A stretch of DNA of 45,346 nucleotides, from NCBI RefSeq assembly GCF_002869965.1, contig NZ_PEBS01000047.1:1-45346 (forward strand), given 5' to 3'. The translations under genes were made by a program, and so were the position numbers. The notes under the pieces are model-generated. The model saw only the letters and a program-made list of their open reading frames with translations, was not told where the DNA came from and searched no databases. Of the stretch, positions 23,173 to 31,648 are shown piece after piece. Every line of letters begins with the position of its first letter. Within the stretch, counting starts at the first letter, position 1. The DNA comes from Janthinobacterium sp. ROICE36. GTDB taxonomy: Bacteria > Pseudomonadota > Gammaproteobacteria > Burkholderiales > Burkholderiaceae_D.

Positions 23173-25629
23173 TTAAGGCTGTCCCTGGGCGACGGCCTTG
23201 ATCGCGCGTTCCTCGCCCATGGCGGCGGCGATCTTCCAGCGCTGCATGGCGCTGGCGCGGTCCGGGCGCTTCAAGCCCGCGCCTTCCCAATCCATCAACC
23301 CCAGGTTATAGATATCGCCTGCGCTGCCCTTGTCGGCGGCCTGGGTGAACCATTTGCGCGCTTCCTTGTGGTTGACGGGGATCTGGTAGCCGCGCACGTG
23401 GTACAGGCCCAGCAAATGCATGGCTTGCGCATTGCCCTTGTTCGCGGCTTGTTTCAGCAGATCGAGCCCGCGCGCCATGTTGCGCGGCTCCTGCCAGCCT
23501 TCGGCCAGCATCACGCCCTTCGCCGTCAAGGCGTAGCTGTCATTTTTCAGCAGGCCCTTGCCGACCAGGGGCTTGGCGGCGACCTGGCGCGCTTGCCGCT
23601 GCTGCGCCGTTGGCGCGACGGCGGGGCCGCTCTGGCCTTCGCCCATCAGTAGCATCCAGCCATACAAGCCATACGCGCCCGCGTCGCCCTTGCCGACCAG
23701 GCTTTCCAGCATGGCCAGCGCCTGTACCTTGTCGCCATTTTCATACAGCTTGATGGCTTTCGGCGTGCTGGCATCTTGCGGCACGGCGGCTGGCGCGTGG
23801 GGCGCGACGGGGGCCGAGGCCATGGCCGCCTGCGGCGGCGCAGAAAACGGGCGCACGCGCGCGGGCAAGCCATAGCTGGCGGCCAGCACGGCCAGGCTGG
23901 CGGGCGCGAGGATCAGCACTTGCGCCAGCTGGTTGCGGCGGCCCTTGCCGGCGATGCGCATGGCCCGTTCGGCCTGCTGCTCGCCGCCCAGCGCCTCGCT
24001 CAGCACGGTTTTCACCTTGCGGTTGAACAGCCAGTAGCCGATGCCTGTGACGAGCAGGCCGGTCACGGCGGCGGCCCCGCGCCCGGCGAAGTACCAAGTG
24101 GCGATGGCGGCGGCCAAGGCGACCAGCGCGCTTTTCCACCAGAATTGCTTGGCCAGCCGCGTGTAGACCTGGCGCAGGGCACCGAGCACGCAGGTGCGCA
24201 CATTCTGCGCATAATCGGCGGAGACGACATCGATGTGCGCGTGGTCCGCTTCGCCGCTGAGGACAGATTCGATCACGTCCGCATTCAGTTCCGAGGCCGC
24301 CACGTCGCGCAGTGGCGTCAACAAGCCTTGCACGTGGGCCGAGAACAGGCCGTCGTCGGCGCTGCCGGCCAGCGCGTCGCTGAGCGCCTTGAGGTCGCCG
24401 CGCAGCAGCTTTTCCACGATGTCATCGAGGGTCAGCCAGCGCAAGTCCGTGCCATACGCCACCAGGTGGTGTTTTTCTGCGTTGCACGCGGCGTCCAGGC
24501 GCACGATGCGCAGTTTGGCCGCATACAGGGCGTCGACTTCCTGCGGCTGGTCTTCATTGTAAATGCTCACTTTCGCCAGGGCCAGGTTGCTGGCGATCGC
24601 GGCCAGTGAGTGCACGCTCTCCTTGTCGCGGATGCGGCGCGCATCGTCGGGCGCCTGCTTGGGCAGGCTGACGCTGTAGCCCGGCGCCACATGCACGTCG
24701 ACCCAGGCCGCCTTGCCCACCTTGCCGGAGCCGTCGCAGGGGTTGCAGCGCAAGTCGCCCACGCCGCTACAGGTACGGCAGGTGACGCTGCCGCTGGCGC
24801 GGCAAGTGCCGCAATTGATGTTGCCGGAACCGTGGCAGCTGTTGCAACTGACCTTGCCGAAGCTGCAATGGTAGCAATTGCGATGCTCGGTGCGGTATTG
24901 CGTGCGCGTTTCGCTGTGGTAGCTGGTATGTGAGCTGCCGTTGCTGCAGGTGGTAGTGGGCACTTGCACCGTCACATAATCGGTGACTTGCTCGGCGACC
25001 GTGCCGTTGCCGCTGCAATACGAGCACGACACTTTGCCGCTGCCGTAGCAGCCATAGGCGTCGCAGCTGACGGTGCGCCCGCCATGGCAGTTCCAGCAGG
25101 TTTCAGTGGTCGACCCGTGGCAGGTGTGGCAGCCGATGCGGCCTTTGCCGGTACAGGCGCTGCAGGTATCGAGGTGCCAGTACTTGACGGCGTGCGGCAG
25201 GTAGACGCCCGCTTCGACGCCGTTGTAGGCGTGGCCCGGCTGGCGCAAGGCATTGTCGAGCTTGCCTGCCGCGCAGCGCAGGCGTTCCTTCTCCTGCGCG
25301 TGAGCAAGCGCTCCCACCTCGTGGGAGCCACAGTGGCAGTCATTGCCCGAGGGCGCGAAGTAGCCATTGATGACGCGCTGCTCGAAGCGTGCATCGAGCG
25401 CGTAATTGGCTTGCAAGGAAAAATCCTGCAAGACGTCTTCCTCGCCCAGCGGCGTGATGTCCTGCGGCGCGAAACGCGTCTTGTCCTGCACCAGGGTGCG
25501 CAGTTTGCCCAGCACGCTGGGTATTTCCTCTTTGTCGAGCTTGAGGGGCGCCGTCACGGCCGTTGCTGATGCCTGGGGCATGTCCTCGCTGCCTTGGGTA
25601 TCGGTGGCCGTCTCGGTGCTGGGATTCAT
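23173..25629 (-). CDS. DnaJ-like zinc-domain / Sel1-repeat membrane protein
   Basis: An 818-residue protein of unusual build. After about 150 residues without a known domain, residues 156-300 hold a cysteine-rich region with nine CxxC pairs (156/159, 167/170, 178/181, 202/205, 252/255, 262/265, 273/276, 284/287, 295/298) and a looser C189/C194. Most are followed by glycine-rich turns (CHGSGN, CDGSGK), as in the zinc-binding centre of DnaJ. No J-domain is present. A mixed helical region (340-495) follows, then hydrophobic segments at about 499-516, 519-535 and 568-588. An alanine-proline linker leads to Sel1-type repeats (about 625-810, such as GNAQAMHLLGLYHVRGY). The cysteine domain would face the cytoplasm if the first two segments form a hairpin. 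A client-handling or assembly role is only a guess. It stands alone on the minus strand. Confidence 0.8.
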   Translation of the reverse strand: MNPSTETATDTQGSEDMPQASATAVTAPLKLDKEEIPSVLGKLRTLVQDKTRFAPQDITPLGEEDVLQDFSLQANYALDARFEQRVINGYFAPSGNDCHCGSHEVGALAHAQEKERLRCAAGKLDNALRQPGHAYNGVEAGVYLPHAVKYWHLDTCSACTGKGRIGCHTCHGSTTETCWNCHGGRTVSCDAYGCYGSGKVSCSYCSGNGTVAEQVTDYVTVQVPTTTCSNGSSHTSYHSETRTQYRTEHRNCYHCSFGKVSCNSCHGSGNINCGTCRASGSVTCRTCSGVGDLRCNPCDGSGKVGKAAWVDVHVAPGYSVSLPKQAPDDARRIRDKESVHSLAAIASNLALAKVSIYNEDQPQEVDALYAAKLRIVRLDAACNAEKHHLVAYGTDLRWLTLDDIVEKLLRGDLKALSDALAGSADDGLFSAHVQGLLTPLRDVAASELNADVIESVLSGEADHAHIDVVSADYAQNVRTCVLGALRQVYTRLAKQFWWKSALVALAAAIATWYFAGRGAAAVTGLLVTGIGYWLFNRKVKTVLSEALGGEQQAERAMRIAGKGRRNQLAQVLILAPASLAVLAASYGLPARVRPFSAPPQAAMASAPVAPHAPAAVPQDASTPKAIKLYENGDKVQALAMLESLVGKGDAGAYGLYGWMLLMGEGQSGPAVAPTAQQRQARQVAAKPLVGKGLLKNDSYALTAKGVMLAEGWQEPRNMARGLDLLKQAANKGNAQAMHLLGLYHVRGYQIPVNHKEARKWFTQAADKGSAGDIYNLGLMDWEGAGLKRPDRASAMQRWKIAAAMGEERAIKAVAQGQP

Positions 25630-25709
25630 GCGCGTCCTTTTGCTCTCTGGAAAGATGTATGAATTTTAGCATCTCTATATGACAAAGCGGACAGCGCCGG
25701 TCCGCGTTG

Positions 25710-26489
25710 TCAGCGCAGGCCGCGGCGGAACTGGTCCGGCGTGCCGCCGCTCTGGCGGCGAAACATGGCGATGAAGGCAGAGGCCGTGCCATAGCCCAGT
25801 TCCAGCGCGATCGCCTGCACGGTTTCTCCCTTTTCCAGCAAGGGCAGGGCGGCCAGGAAGCGCTGGCGCTGGCGCCATTCGCCGAACGGCATGCCCAGTT
25901 CGCGCTGACAGCGGCGCGCCAGCGTGCGCTCCGTGACATGCAATTGCGCGGCCCACTCGGCCAGCGAGTGCTTACTGCCGGGGTGCGCCTGCAGGGCAGC
26001 GAGCAGGGCCGCGATGACGGGCTCGTCGCTGCCGGGCAGATAGTTGCGGCTGCACGGCGCCAGCTGCAGCTGGTCGACCAGCACTTGCGCCAGGCGCTGG
26101 TCGGCTCGCGTGGCGGGCGTGGTGACGCCCCGTGTGGCAAAGTCGCCGAGAATGGCTTTCAGCAGGGGGCTCAGGACCAGCGCGCACGGCTGCACGGGCA
26201 GCTGCGCGCACAGGCTGGCATCGATATAGGCCGAGTGAAATATGACATCCTGGCGGATATAGCCGTCATGCAAAGTCTCGGGCGGTATCCACACGGCATA
26301 CTGGGGCGGCGACAGGTAGCGCTGGCCCGCCACCATGATTTCCATCACGCCCGTGGAGCAATACGTGAGCTGGCCCCACGGATGGCTCTGATAATCGAAT
26401 TGCTGGTGCGCGTGGTAATCGTCGAGGCGAAAGTACACGGGGTAGGGCAGGGCGTCGGAAACGGCGGGGAAATGCTGGTTGCTGGCCAT
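25710..26489 (-). CDS. AraC-family transcriptional regulator
   Basis: A 259-residue regulator with an N-terminal cupin sensor domain (about 15-130, HPWGQLTYCSTGVMEIMVAG and YAVWIPPETLHDGYI) and a C-terminal double helix-turn-helix (about 165-257). The latter contains SLAEWAAQLHVTERTLARRCQRELGMPF and the AIALELGYGTASAFIAMFRRQSGGTPDQFRR signature. It is divergent from an EamA transporter with 108 bases between start codons. Those bases hold two direct TTTGTCCGGT repeats, the likely binding site. The inducer is unknown; regulators of this form beside EamA exporters often respond to amino acids or toxic metabolites. Confidence 0.9.
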   Translation of the reverse strand: MASNQHFPAVSDALPYPVYFRLDDYHAHQQFDYQSHPWGQLTYCSTGVMEIMVAGQRYLSPPQYAVWIPPETLHDGYIRQDVIFHSAYIDASLCAQLPVQPCALVLSPLLKAILGDFATRGVTTPATRADQRLAQVLVDQLQLAPCSRNYLPGSDEPVIAALLAALQAHPGSKHSLAEWAAQLHVTERTLARRCQRELGMPFGEWRQRQRFLAALPLLEKGETVQAIALELGYGTASAFIAMFRRQSGGTPDQFRRGLR

Positions 26490-26501
26490 CGTGTCTCGTG
26501 T

Positions 26502-26532
26502 TTTGTCCGGTTCTTCGCATCGTTTGTCCGGT
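26502..26532. promoter_or_regulatory. Direct repeats between the AraC and EamA genes
   Basis: TTTGTCCGGT occurs at 26502-26511 and again at 26523-26532, exactly 21 bases apart (two helix turns on the same face). That is the usual geometry for an AraC-family dimer or a double-HTH site. Both copies lie upstream of the transporter start at 26598. Confidence 0.6.
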
Positions 26533-26597
26533 ATGCATTATATCCATGGAATCGGACCATGCGAAAATGGACGTCATTGAATAGGGGAGTTCTTCGC

Positions 26598-27491
26598 ATG
26601 CAAACCAGGCATTATCTGTTCCCCGTGATCGCCGTGCTGATCTGGGCCATCAATACCATCGTCAGCAAGATGGCCGTGGGCGTGATTGACCCAGCCGCCA
26701 TCTCGTTCTACCGCTGGCTGCTGGCCGGTGTGCTGCTGGCGCTCGTGTTTGGGCGCGCCGTGTGGAAGCAGCGGGCCGTCGTCAAACCGTATCTTGGGAA
26801 ACTATTTGTGCTGGGCATGCTGGGCATGGTCATGTACCAGTGCCTCGCCTACATCGCCGCGCAGACGACGACGGCCACCAACATGGGCATCCTGGCATCC
26901 CTGATGCCCTTGCTGGCCGTGGGTCTGACCGTGCTGCTGTTGAAAGAGGCACCCACCATGGGCGGCGTGTTTGGCGGCCTGGTGTCGCTGCTGGGGCTCG
27001 GCTATCTGCTCAGCCATGGCGACCCTGCCGCCCTGATCGCCCATGGGGCTGCCATGGGCGACGCCCTGATGCTGCTGGCTTGCCTGTCATATGCGGGCTA
27101 TGGCGTGCTGCTCAAGCGCTGGAAGATTCCCCTGAATAACTGGCATTCCTTGCTGATCCAGGTCTGGTGCGCCGTGCCCGTGCTGTGCGTGTATTACCTG
27201 AGCCAGTCCGCGCCGCCTGTCACCAGTGCCGGCTTGCCGCTGGTGCTGTTTGCGGGCATCCCCGCTTCCATCATCGCGCCATTCTTGTGGATGCACGGCC
27301 TGGCCAAGCTGGGCCCCAGCCGCGCGACGACCTTGATGAATTTGCTGCCCGTGTTCACGGTGATCATCGCCATGCTGTTCCTGGGGGAAACCTTGCACAG
27401 CTACGATGTGATCGGCGGTGGCGTGACTCTGCTGGGCGTGGTGATGGTGCAAACCCTGAAGCGCCCCCTGCGCCGCCGCGCCAGCGCCTAG
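26598..27491 (+). CDS. EamA/DMT-family transporter
   Basis: A 297-residue inner-membrane protein of the drug/metabolite transporter superfamily with two EamA repeats of five membrane helices each. Typical features are the N-terminal IAVLIWAINTIVSKMAVG, ISFYRWLLAGVLLALV, an NMGILASLMPLLAVGLTVLLLKE segment closing the first repeat, and the matching TTLMNLLPVFTVIIAMLFLGE in the second. GGGGAG before the ATG at 26598 fixes the start; a longer open frame upstream is not coding. Members export amino acids or other small metabolites by proton antiport. The substrate is not evident. It is likely controlled by the divergent AraC regulator. Confidence 0.9.
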   Translation: MQTRHYLFPVIAVLIWAINTIVSKMAVGVIDPAAISFYRWLLAGVLLALVFGRAVWKQRAVVKPYLGKLFVLGMLGMVMYQCLAYIAAQTTTATNMGILASLMPLLAVGLTVLLLKEAPTMGGVFGGLVSLLGLGYLLSHGDPAALIAHGAAMGDALMLLACLSYAGYGVLLKRWKIPLNNWHSLLIQVWCAVPVLCVYYLSQSAPPVTSAGLPLVLFAGIPASIIAPFLWMHGLAKLGPSRATTLMNLLPVFTVIIAMLFLGETLHSYDVIGGGVTLLGVVMVQTLKRPLRRRASA

Positions 27492-27529
27492 TTTTTTTGC
27501 TATGCTGATGCTTTGCACAAGGAGCCGCC

Positions 27530-28126
27530 ATGCCAAGCATCGATACCCTCGACACTCTATTCAGCGAACTCGAAGCATTCGGTAGCAGCAACGATGCGGC
27601 GCATACGGAGCGCGCCAGCCGCATGCTCAACATCACGCGCGACACGGGTGAGTTGCTGGCCGTGCTGGTGCACGCGCGCGGTGCGCGCCGGGTGCTGGAA
27701 ATCGGTACCTCGAACGGCTATTCCACCCTGTGGCTGGCGCGCGCGGCGCGTTCGCTGGGCGGCAGCGTGGTGACGGTAGAAAAAGCGCAGGACAAGTTCG
27801 ACATGGCGCATGCCAACTTTGCGCGCGCGCAATTGCAGGGCGTGATTGGCCAGTTGCTGGCGGACGCGGGCGACGTGCTGCGCGATGCGGCGGACGGCGC
27901 CTACGATTTCATCTTCCTCGATTCCGCGCGCCTGCAGTACGCAGCATGGTGGCCGCAGCTGGACCGCGCGCTGGCGGCCGGTGGCATGCTGGTGGTCGAC
28001 AATGCCAGTTCGCACTATGCGGACATGGCCGGTTTTATCGAGGCCATCCGCGCCGACAGCCGCTACACGACGTGTCTGGCGACTGTCGGCAAGGGCGAAT
28101 TCATCGCCGTCAAGTCCGGCAACTGA
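27530..28126 (+). CDS. SAM-dependent O-methyltransferase (CaiE/COMT-like)
   Basis: A 198-residue class I methyltransferase. The SAM-binding motif is RRVLEIGTSNGYSTLWLARAA (about 53-73), followed by VTVEKAQDKFDMAHANF at the end of strand two, and DFIFLDSARLQYAAWW with LAAGGMLVVDNAS, the pattern of family 3 (catechol-type) O-methyltransferases. AAGGAG lies seven bases before the ATG. The acceptor is unknown. It runs behind the EamA gene with 38 bases between and might share its transcript. Its stop is four bases from the convergent fRMsr stop. Confidence 0.85.
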   Translation: MPSIDTLDTLFSELEAFGSSNDAAHTERASRMLNITRDTGELLAVLVHARGARRVLEIGTSNGYSTLWLARAARSLGGSVVTVEKAQDKFDMAHANFARAQLQGVIGQLLADAGDVLRDAADGAYDFIFLDSARLQYAAWWPQLDRALAAGGMLVVDNASSHYADMAGFIEAIRADSRYTTCLATVGKGEFIAVKSGN

Positions 28127-28130
28127 ATAC

Positions 28131-28640
28131 TTACTCTGCGACGATGGCCGCTTCCAGCACGCGCACCAGCGATTCGACGCCTTTCGCGTCGACCTCGTCG
28201 AAGCGGCCGACCATGGGACTGTCGAGGTCGAACACGCCGATGATCTGGCCGTTCGCAAAGACGGGCACCACCAGTTCCGAGCGCGAATTGACGTCGCAGG
28301 CGATGTGGCCAGGAAACGCGTGCACATCCTGCACGACGATGGACTTGCCTTCAACCACGGTGGTGCCGCACACGCCGCGGCCCTTCTTGATGCGGATGCA
28401 GGCCGGCTTGCCCTGGAACGGCCCCAGCACCAGTTCCTCGCCTTTCAGGAAATAAAAGCCGGCCCAATTCAAGCCCGGCATGGTGTTGAAGACCAGCGAA
28501 CTGAAGTTGGCCGTATTGGCGATGAAATCGGTTTCGCCCGACAGCAAGCCTTGCAGCTGCGAACGCAGGTCCGCATACATGGCTTGCTTGGCTTGCGGGG
28601 TATCGGTGGGGTAGGCGGCGTCGCTGATGGTAAACGTCAT
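28131..28640 (-). CDS. msrC: Free methionine-R-sulfoxide reductase (GAF domain)
   Basis: A single GAF domain of 169 residues. The family's three cysteines are present: C81 (KPACIRIKKGRG), C91 (GVCGTTV) and C115 (HIACDVNSRSELVVP). They match the catalytic set of fRMsr (YebR/MsrC), which reduces free methionine-R-sulfoxide with thioredoxin in the cytoplasm. N-terminal NTANFSSLVFNTMPGLNWAGFYF is also characteristic. The start has a weak upstream site. It is convergent with the methyltransferase gene and downstream of the LysR gene on the same strand, though with its own likely promoter. Confidence 0.9.
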   Translation of the reverse strand: MTFTISDAAYPTDTPQAKQAMYADLRSQLQGLLSGETDFIANTANFSSLVFNTMPGLNWAGFYFLKGEELVLGPFQGKPACIRIKKGRGVCGTTVVEGKSIVVQDVHAFPGHIACDVNSRSELVVPVFANGQIIGVFDLDSPMVGRFDEVDAKGVESLVRVLEAAIVAE

Positions 28641-28706
28641 GGTCGTGGTGGTGGTTGAAATGGGGAAGGCGCCATGGTAGCGCGTCTGGCGCGCCCGCGT
28701 GCGGCG

Positions 28707-29597
28707 TCAGTTTTTCAATTGCTCTGCCGCCAACTGGCGCAGCAGGGGCAGGGCCGCATGGCCGTGCGCTTCCCTCCAGGCCAGGCCGATGCCGGCCGCC
28801 AGTTCCTCTCCCTGCAACAGTGGCCGGTAGACCACGCCAGCGAGGCGCAGCGCGCGGAACGAGTCGGCCAGCAGGGCCATGCCCTTGCCGGCCGCCACAT
28901 CGCTGAGCAGCACATGGTGGTCGGGTGCCTCGCGCAAAAAAATGGGCGCAAAGCCATGGCGGCGAAATACCTGCTGGCAATGGTCGAAAAAGGCGGGCTG
29001 GCGCGCCCGTTCGAACCAGTAAATCGATTCTGCCGCGATGTCGTCCAGGCTGAGCTTGCGCTTCTTTGCCAGGCGGTGGCCGGCCGGCAGGGCCAGCATC
29101 ATGGGCTGGCGCGCCAGTGGCTGCACGGCCAGCTCGAAGGTGGCGCTGGGCAGGGCGAGCAGGGCCGCATCGAGCTGGCCCTTGCGCACGGCAGCCACCA
29201 GGCGCGGCGAGGGTGCCGCCGTCAGTTCCAATCGCAGGGTGCCCAATTGCTTGTCCAAGGCCGCCAGCAGGGGCCGGAACAGGCCTGCTTCCACCGAACT
29301 GGTCAGACCCAGGCGCAAGCGCACGGGCGCGCTGTCTTGCCGCAGCGACGCTTGCGCCATATCCAGCAAGTCGAGGATGTGCAGCGCCTGCGGCAGCAGG
29401 GTACGGCCCGCCTGCGTCAAGGCCACGCCTTGCGTGTCGCGTTCGAACAATCGCGTGCCCAGCCCGTCTTCCAGCAGCCGGATGGCGCGCGACAGGGGCG
29501 GCTGGGTCATGTGCAGCTGTTCCGCTGCCTGGCGGAAGTTCAGGCAGCGGGCGACGGCGCAAAACAGGCTCAGGGCATGGGTATCGAGGGTTCTCAT
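28707..29597 (-). CDS. LysR-family transcriptional regulator
   Basis: A 296-residue LysR protein. The N-terminal winged helix (1-60) reads ALSLFCAVARCLNFRQAAEQLHMTQPPLSRAIRLLEDGLGTRLFERD, followed by the linker helix and a periplasmic-binding-like effector domain (about 90-290). It is divergent from an aldo/keto reductase with 83 bases between. An ATACC-N5-GGTAT palindrome with the T-N11-A pattern overlaps its start codon, which suggests autorepression together with control of the reductase. The inducer is unknown. Confidence 0.9.
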   Translation of the reverse strand: MRTLDTHALSLFCAVARCLNFRQAAEQLHMTQPPLSRAIRLLEDGLGTRLFERDTQGVALTQAGRTLLPQALHILDLLDMAQASLRQDSAPVRLRLGLTSSVEAGLFRPLLAALDKQLGTLRLELTAAPSPRLVAAVRKGQLDAALLALPSATFELAVQPLARQPMMLALPAGHRLAKKRKLSLDDIAAESIYWFERARQPAFFDHCQQVFRRHGFAPIFLREAPDHHVLLSDVAAGKGMALLADSFRALRLAGVVYRPLLQGEELAAGIGLAWREAHGHAALPLLRQLAAEQLKN

Positions 29598-29610
29598 ACC
29601 AGAAAGGTAT
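29596..29610. promoter_or_regulatory. LysR-box palindrome
   Basis: ATACC-AGAAA-GGTAT contains TACC-N5-GGTA, a T-N11-A LysR consensus with perfect arms. Its left end overlaps the LysR start codon (29595-29597), fitting autoregulation of the LysR gene and control of the divergent reductase. Confidence 0.6.
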
Positions 29611-29680
29611 CACGAAATTGCGCATTCCCTTGCCCGCTGACGCGGCGCAGACTGGCCGTATTGACATGAGGGAGATTAAT

Positions 29681-30673
29681 ATGCAACTGCAACAGCGACG
29701 CATCGGCCATAGCGGCTTGAACAGTTCGGCACTGGGCCTGGGCTGCATGGGTATGTCGGAATTTTATGGCGCCACGGACGAGGCGCAGTCGCTGGCCACG
29801 CTGGAAGCGGCCCTGGCGGTGGGCGTGACCCTGTTCGACACGGCCGACGCCTACGGTTTCGGCCATAACGAGCAATTGCTGGGGCACTTCCTGGCCGGCC
29901 ATCGCGGACAAGCGCTGGTCGCCACCAAGTGCGGCCTGGCGCGCGAGGCCGGCAGCTATGCGCGCCGCGTCGATAACTCCCCCGCCTATATCCGCCAGGC
30001 ATGCGATGCGTCGCTGGCGCGCCTGGGCGTGGAGGCCATCGACCTGTTTTACCTGCACCGCCTGAACCTGGAGACCCCGCTGGAAGAGTCGATGGGGGCG
30101 CTGGCGCAATTGCTGCAAGAAGGCAAGATTCGCGCTGTGGGACTGTGCGAAGTGAGCGCCGCCACCTTGCGGCGCGCGGCGGCGCTGTGTCCCGTGGCCG
30201 CCGTGCAGAGCGAATACTCGCTGTGGACGCGCGAGCCGGAGCAGGGCGTGCTGGCCGCCTGCCGCGAAGTGGGCGCCAGTTTCTTTGCCTACAGCCCGCT
30301 GGGGCGCGGTTTCCTGACGGGCGCCATTGCCGGCGCTGCCAGCCTCGACGCCGGGGATTTTCGCCAGTTCAACCCCCGTTTCGCGGCCGATAACCTGGCG
30401 CGCAACCAGGCCATCGTCGCGCAAGTCCAGCAACTGGCGCGCGCAAAAGGCTGCACGCCGGCCCAGCTGGCGCTGGCCTGGCTGCTGGCCCAGGGCGACG
30501 ATATCATCCCCATTCCCGGCACCAAGCGCATCGCCTACCTGCACGACAACCTCGGCGCGTTGGCCGTGCAGCTGGACGCGGCGGAACTGGCGGCGATGAG
30601 CGCCGCCTTTCCCTTGGGCATGGCGTCGGGCGCGCGCTATACGGCGGAGGGCATGAAGGGCGTGGATGCCTGA
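29681..30673 (+). CDS. Aldo/keto reductase
   Basis: A 330-residue (alpha/beta)8 NADPH-dependent oxidoreductase. The catalytic tetrad is visible: D53 (LFDTADAYG), Y58, K83 (ATKCGL) and H126 (YLHRL). The C-terminal IPIPGTKRIAYLHDN segment contacts the NADP phosphate. It resembles the AKR13/YakC-like group of soluble aldehyde and ketone reductases. GGGAG eight bases before the ATG sets the start at 29681; a much longer open frame upstream crosses the LysR gene and is not real. It is divergent from LysR, which probably controls it. The physiological substrate is unknown. Confidence 0.9.
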   Translation: MQLQQRRIGHSGLNSSALGLGCMGMSEFYGATDEAQSLATLEAALAVGVTLFDTADAYGFGHNEQLLGHFLAGHRGQALVATKCGLAREAGSYARRVDNSPAYIRQACDASLARLGVEAIDLFYLHRLNLETPLEESMGALAQLLQEGKIRAVGLCEVSAATLRRAAALCPVAAVQSEYSLWTREPEQGVLAACREVGASFFAYSPLGRGFLTGAIAGAASLDAGDFRQFNPRFAADNLARNQAIVAQVQQLARAKGCTPAQLALAWLLAQGDDIIPIPGTKRIAYLHDNLGALAVQLDAAELAAMSAAFPLGMASGARYTAEGMKGVDA

Positions 30674-30801
30674 AAAAAGTGGGGCGAGCGTACGCCAGCG
30701 TACCTAAGAGACGCTTTAGCTGCGCGAAAATCCCCGACGATCTGCTAGCATTCCCGCTGGCCCCAAGCACGCGTAAGCGGTGCGGGACCGGGAGATGCTG
30801 C

Positions 30802-31647
30802 ATGGATAGAAGGGTGGATGTCAAATTGCTAGATGATGATATTTTCGATATCGAATTGAAGTTATTGCTTGAAGGAATCTTGTTGAGATATCAGCATGAT
30901 TTCCGCGATTATTCGGTGGCGTCGTTGCGCCGGCGCATGCGCCAGGCCATGGAGCGCTTCGGCTGCGCCAGGCTGTCGCAGTTGCAGGACCGCATCTTGC
31001 ACGAGCCGGCCATGTTCGCGCAGATGTTGCAGTTTTTCACGGTGCAAGTGAGCGAGATGTTCCGCGATCCAGCGTATTTCCGCGCCTTGCGCGAAAAAGT
31101 CGTGCCCGTCCTGCATACCTATCCCTCCATCAAGATCTGGGTGGCCGGCTGCAGCAGTGGCGAAGAGGTGTGGTCGCTGGCCATCTTGCTGGAAGAGGAA
31201 GGCTTGCTCGAACGCAGCATGATTTATGCGACCGATATCAATGTCGAGGCGCTGGCCGCTGCCGAAGCGGGCATCTATCCGGTCGAGCGCATCGCCCAGT
31301 TCAGCGAGAATTACCAGCTGGCGGGCGGCAAGCGCTCCTTGTCCGACTATTACACGGCCGCCTACAAGGGCGCCATCTTTGACCGGCGCCTGCGGCGCCA
31401 GTTCGTCTTTGCCGACCATAGCCTGGCGACGGACAGCGTGTTTTCGGAGGTGCACATGGTTTCCTGCCGTAACGTCATGATTTACTTCAATAAAGACTTG
31501 CAAGACCGCAGCCTGGGCATGTTCCACGAAGCGCTGGTGAACCGGGGCTTCCTGGGCCTGGGCATGAAGGAAAGCTTGCATTTCAGCCGCCATGCAGCCA
31601 GCTTCAACGAGCTGAGCCCGGCTGTACGCATCTTCCAGCGGGCCTGA
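30802..31647 (+). CDS. CheR-type protein-glutamate methyltransferase
   Basis: A 281-residue CheR methyltransferase, which in chemoreceptor arrays methylates receptor glutamates with SAM. The N-terminal CheR helical domain (about 10-75) includes YQHDFRDYSVASLRRRMRQAME. The SAM domain has IKIWVAGCSSGEEVWSLAILLEE, MIYATDINVEAL and the MVSCRNVMIYFNKDLQDRSL signature. GGGAG seven bases before the ATG at 30802 fixes the start. CheB follows one base after its stop, and two histidine kinases follow that. No chemoreceptor, CheA or CheW is nearby, so a role in a non-flagellar stress or signalling array is more likely than chemotaxis. The set recalls stand-alone CheB-CheR-kinase modules. Confidence 0.9.
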   Translation: MDRRVDVKLLDDDIFDIELKLLLEGILLRYQHDFRDYSVASLRRRMRQAMERFGCARLSQLQDRILHEPAMFAQMLQFFTVQVSEMFRDPAYFRALREKVVPVLHTYPSIKIWVAGCSSGEEVWSLAILLEEEGLLERSMIYATDINVEALAAAEAGIYPVERIAQFSENYQLAGGKRSLSDYYTAAYKGAIFDRRLRRQFVFADHSLATDSVFSEVHMVSCRNVMIYFNKDLQDRSLGMFHEALVNRGFLGLGMKESLHFSRHAASFNELSPAVRIFQRA

Positions 31648-31648
31648 T

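Noticed and set aside
29066..29680. N-terminal extension of the aldo/keto reductase
   Set aside because: Crosses the divergent LysR gene; the good ribosome site is at 29681.
30690..30703. GTACGC-CA-GCGTAC repeat before cheR as a terminator
   Set aside because: Short stem with no T run; function cannot be supported.
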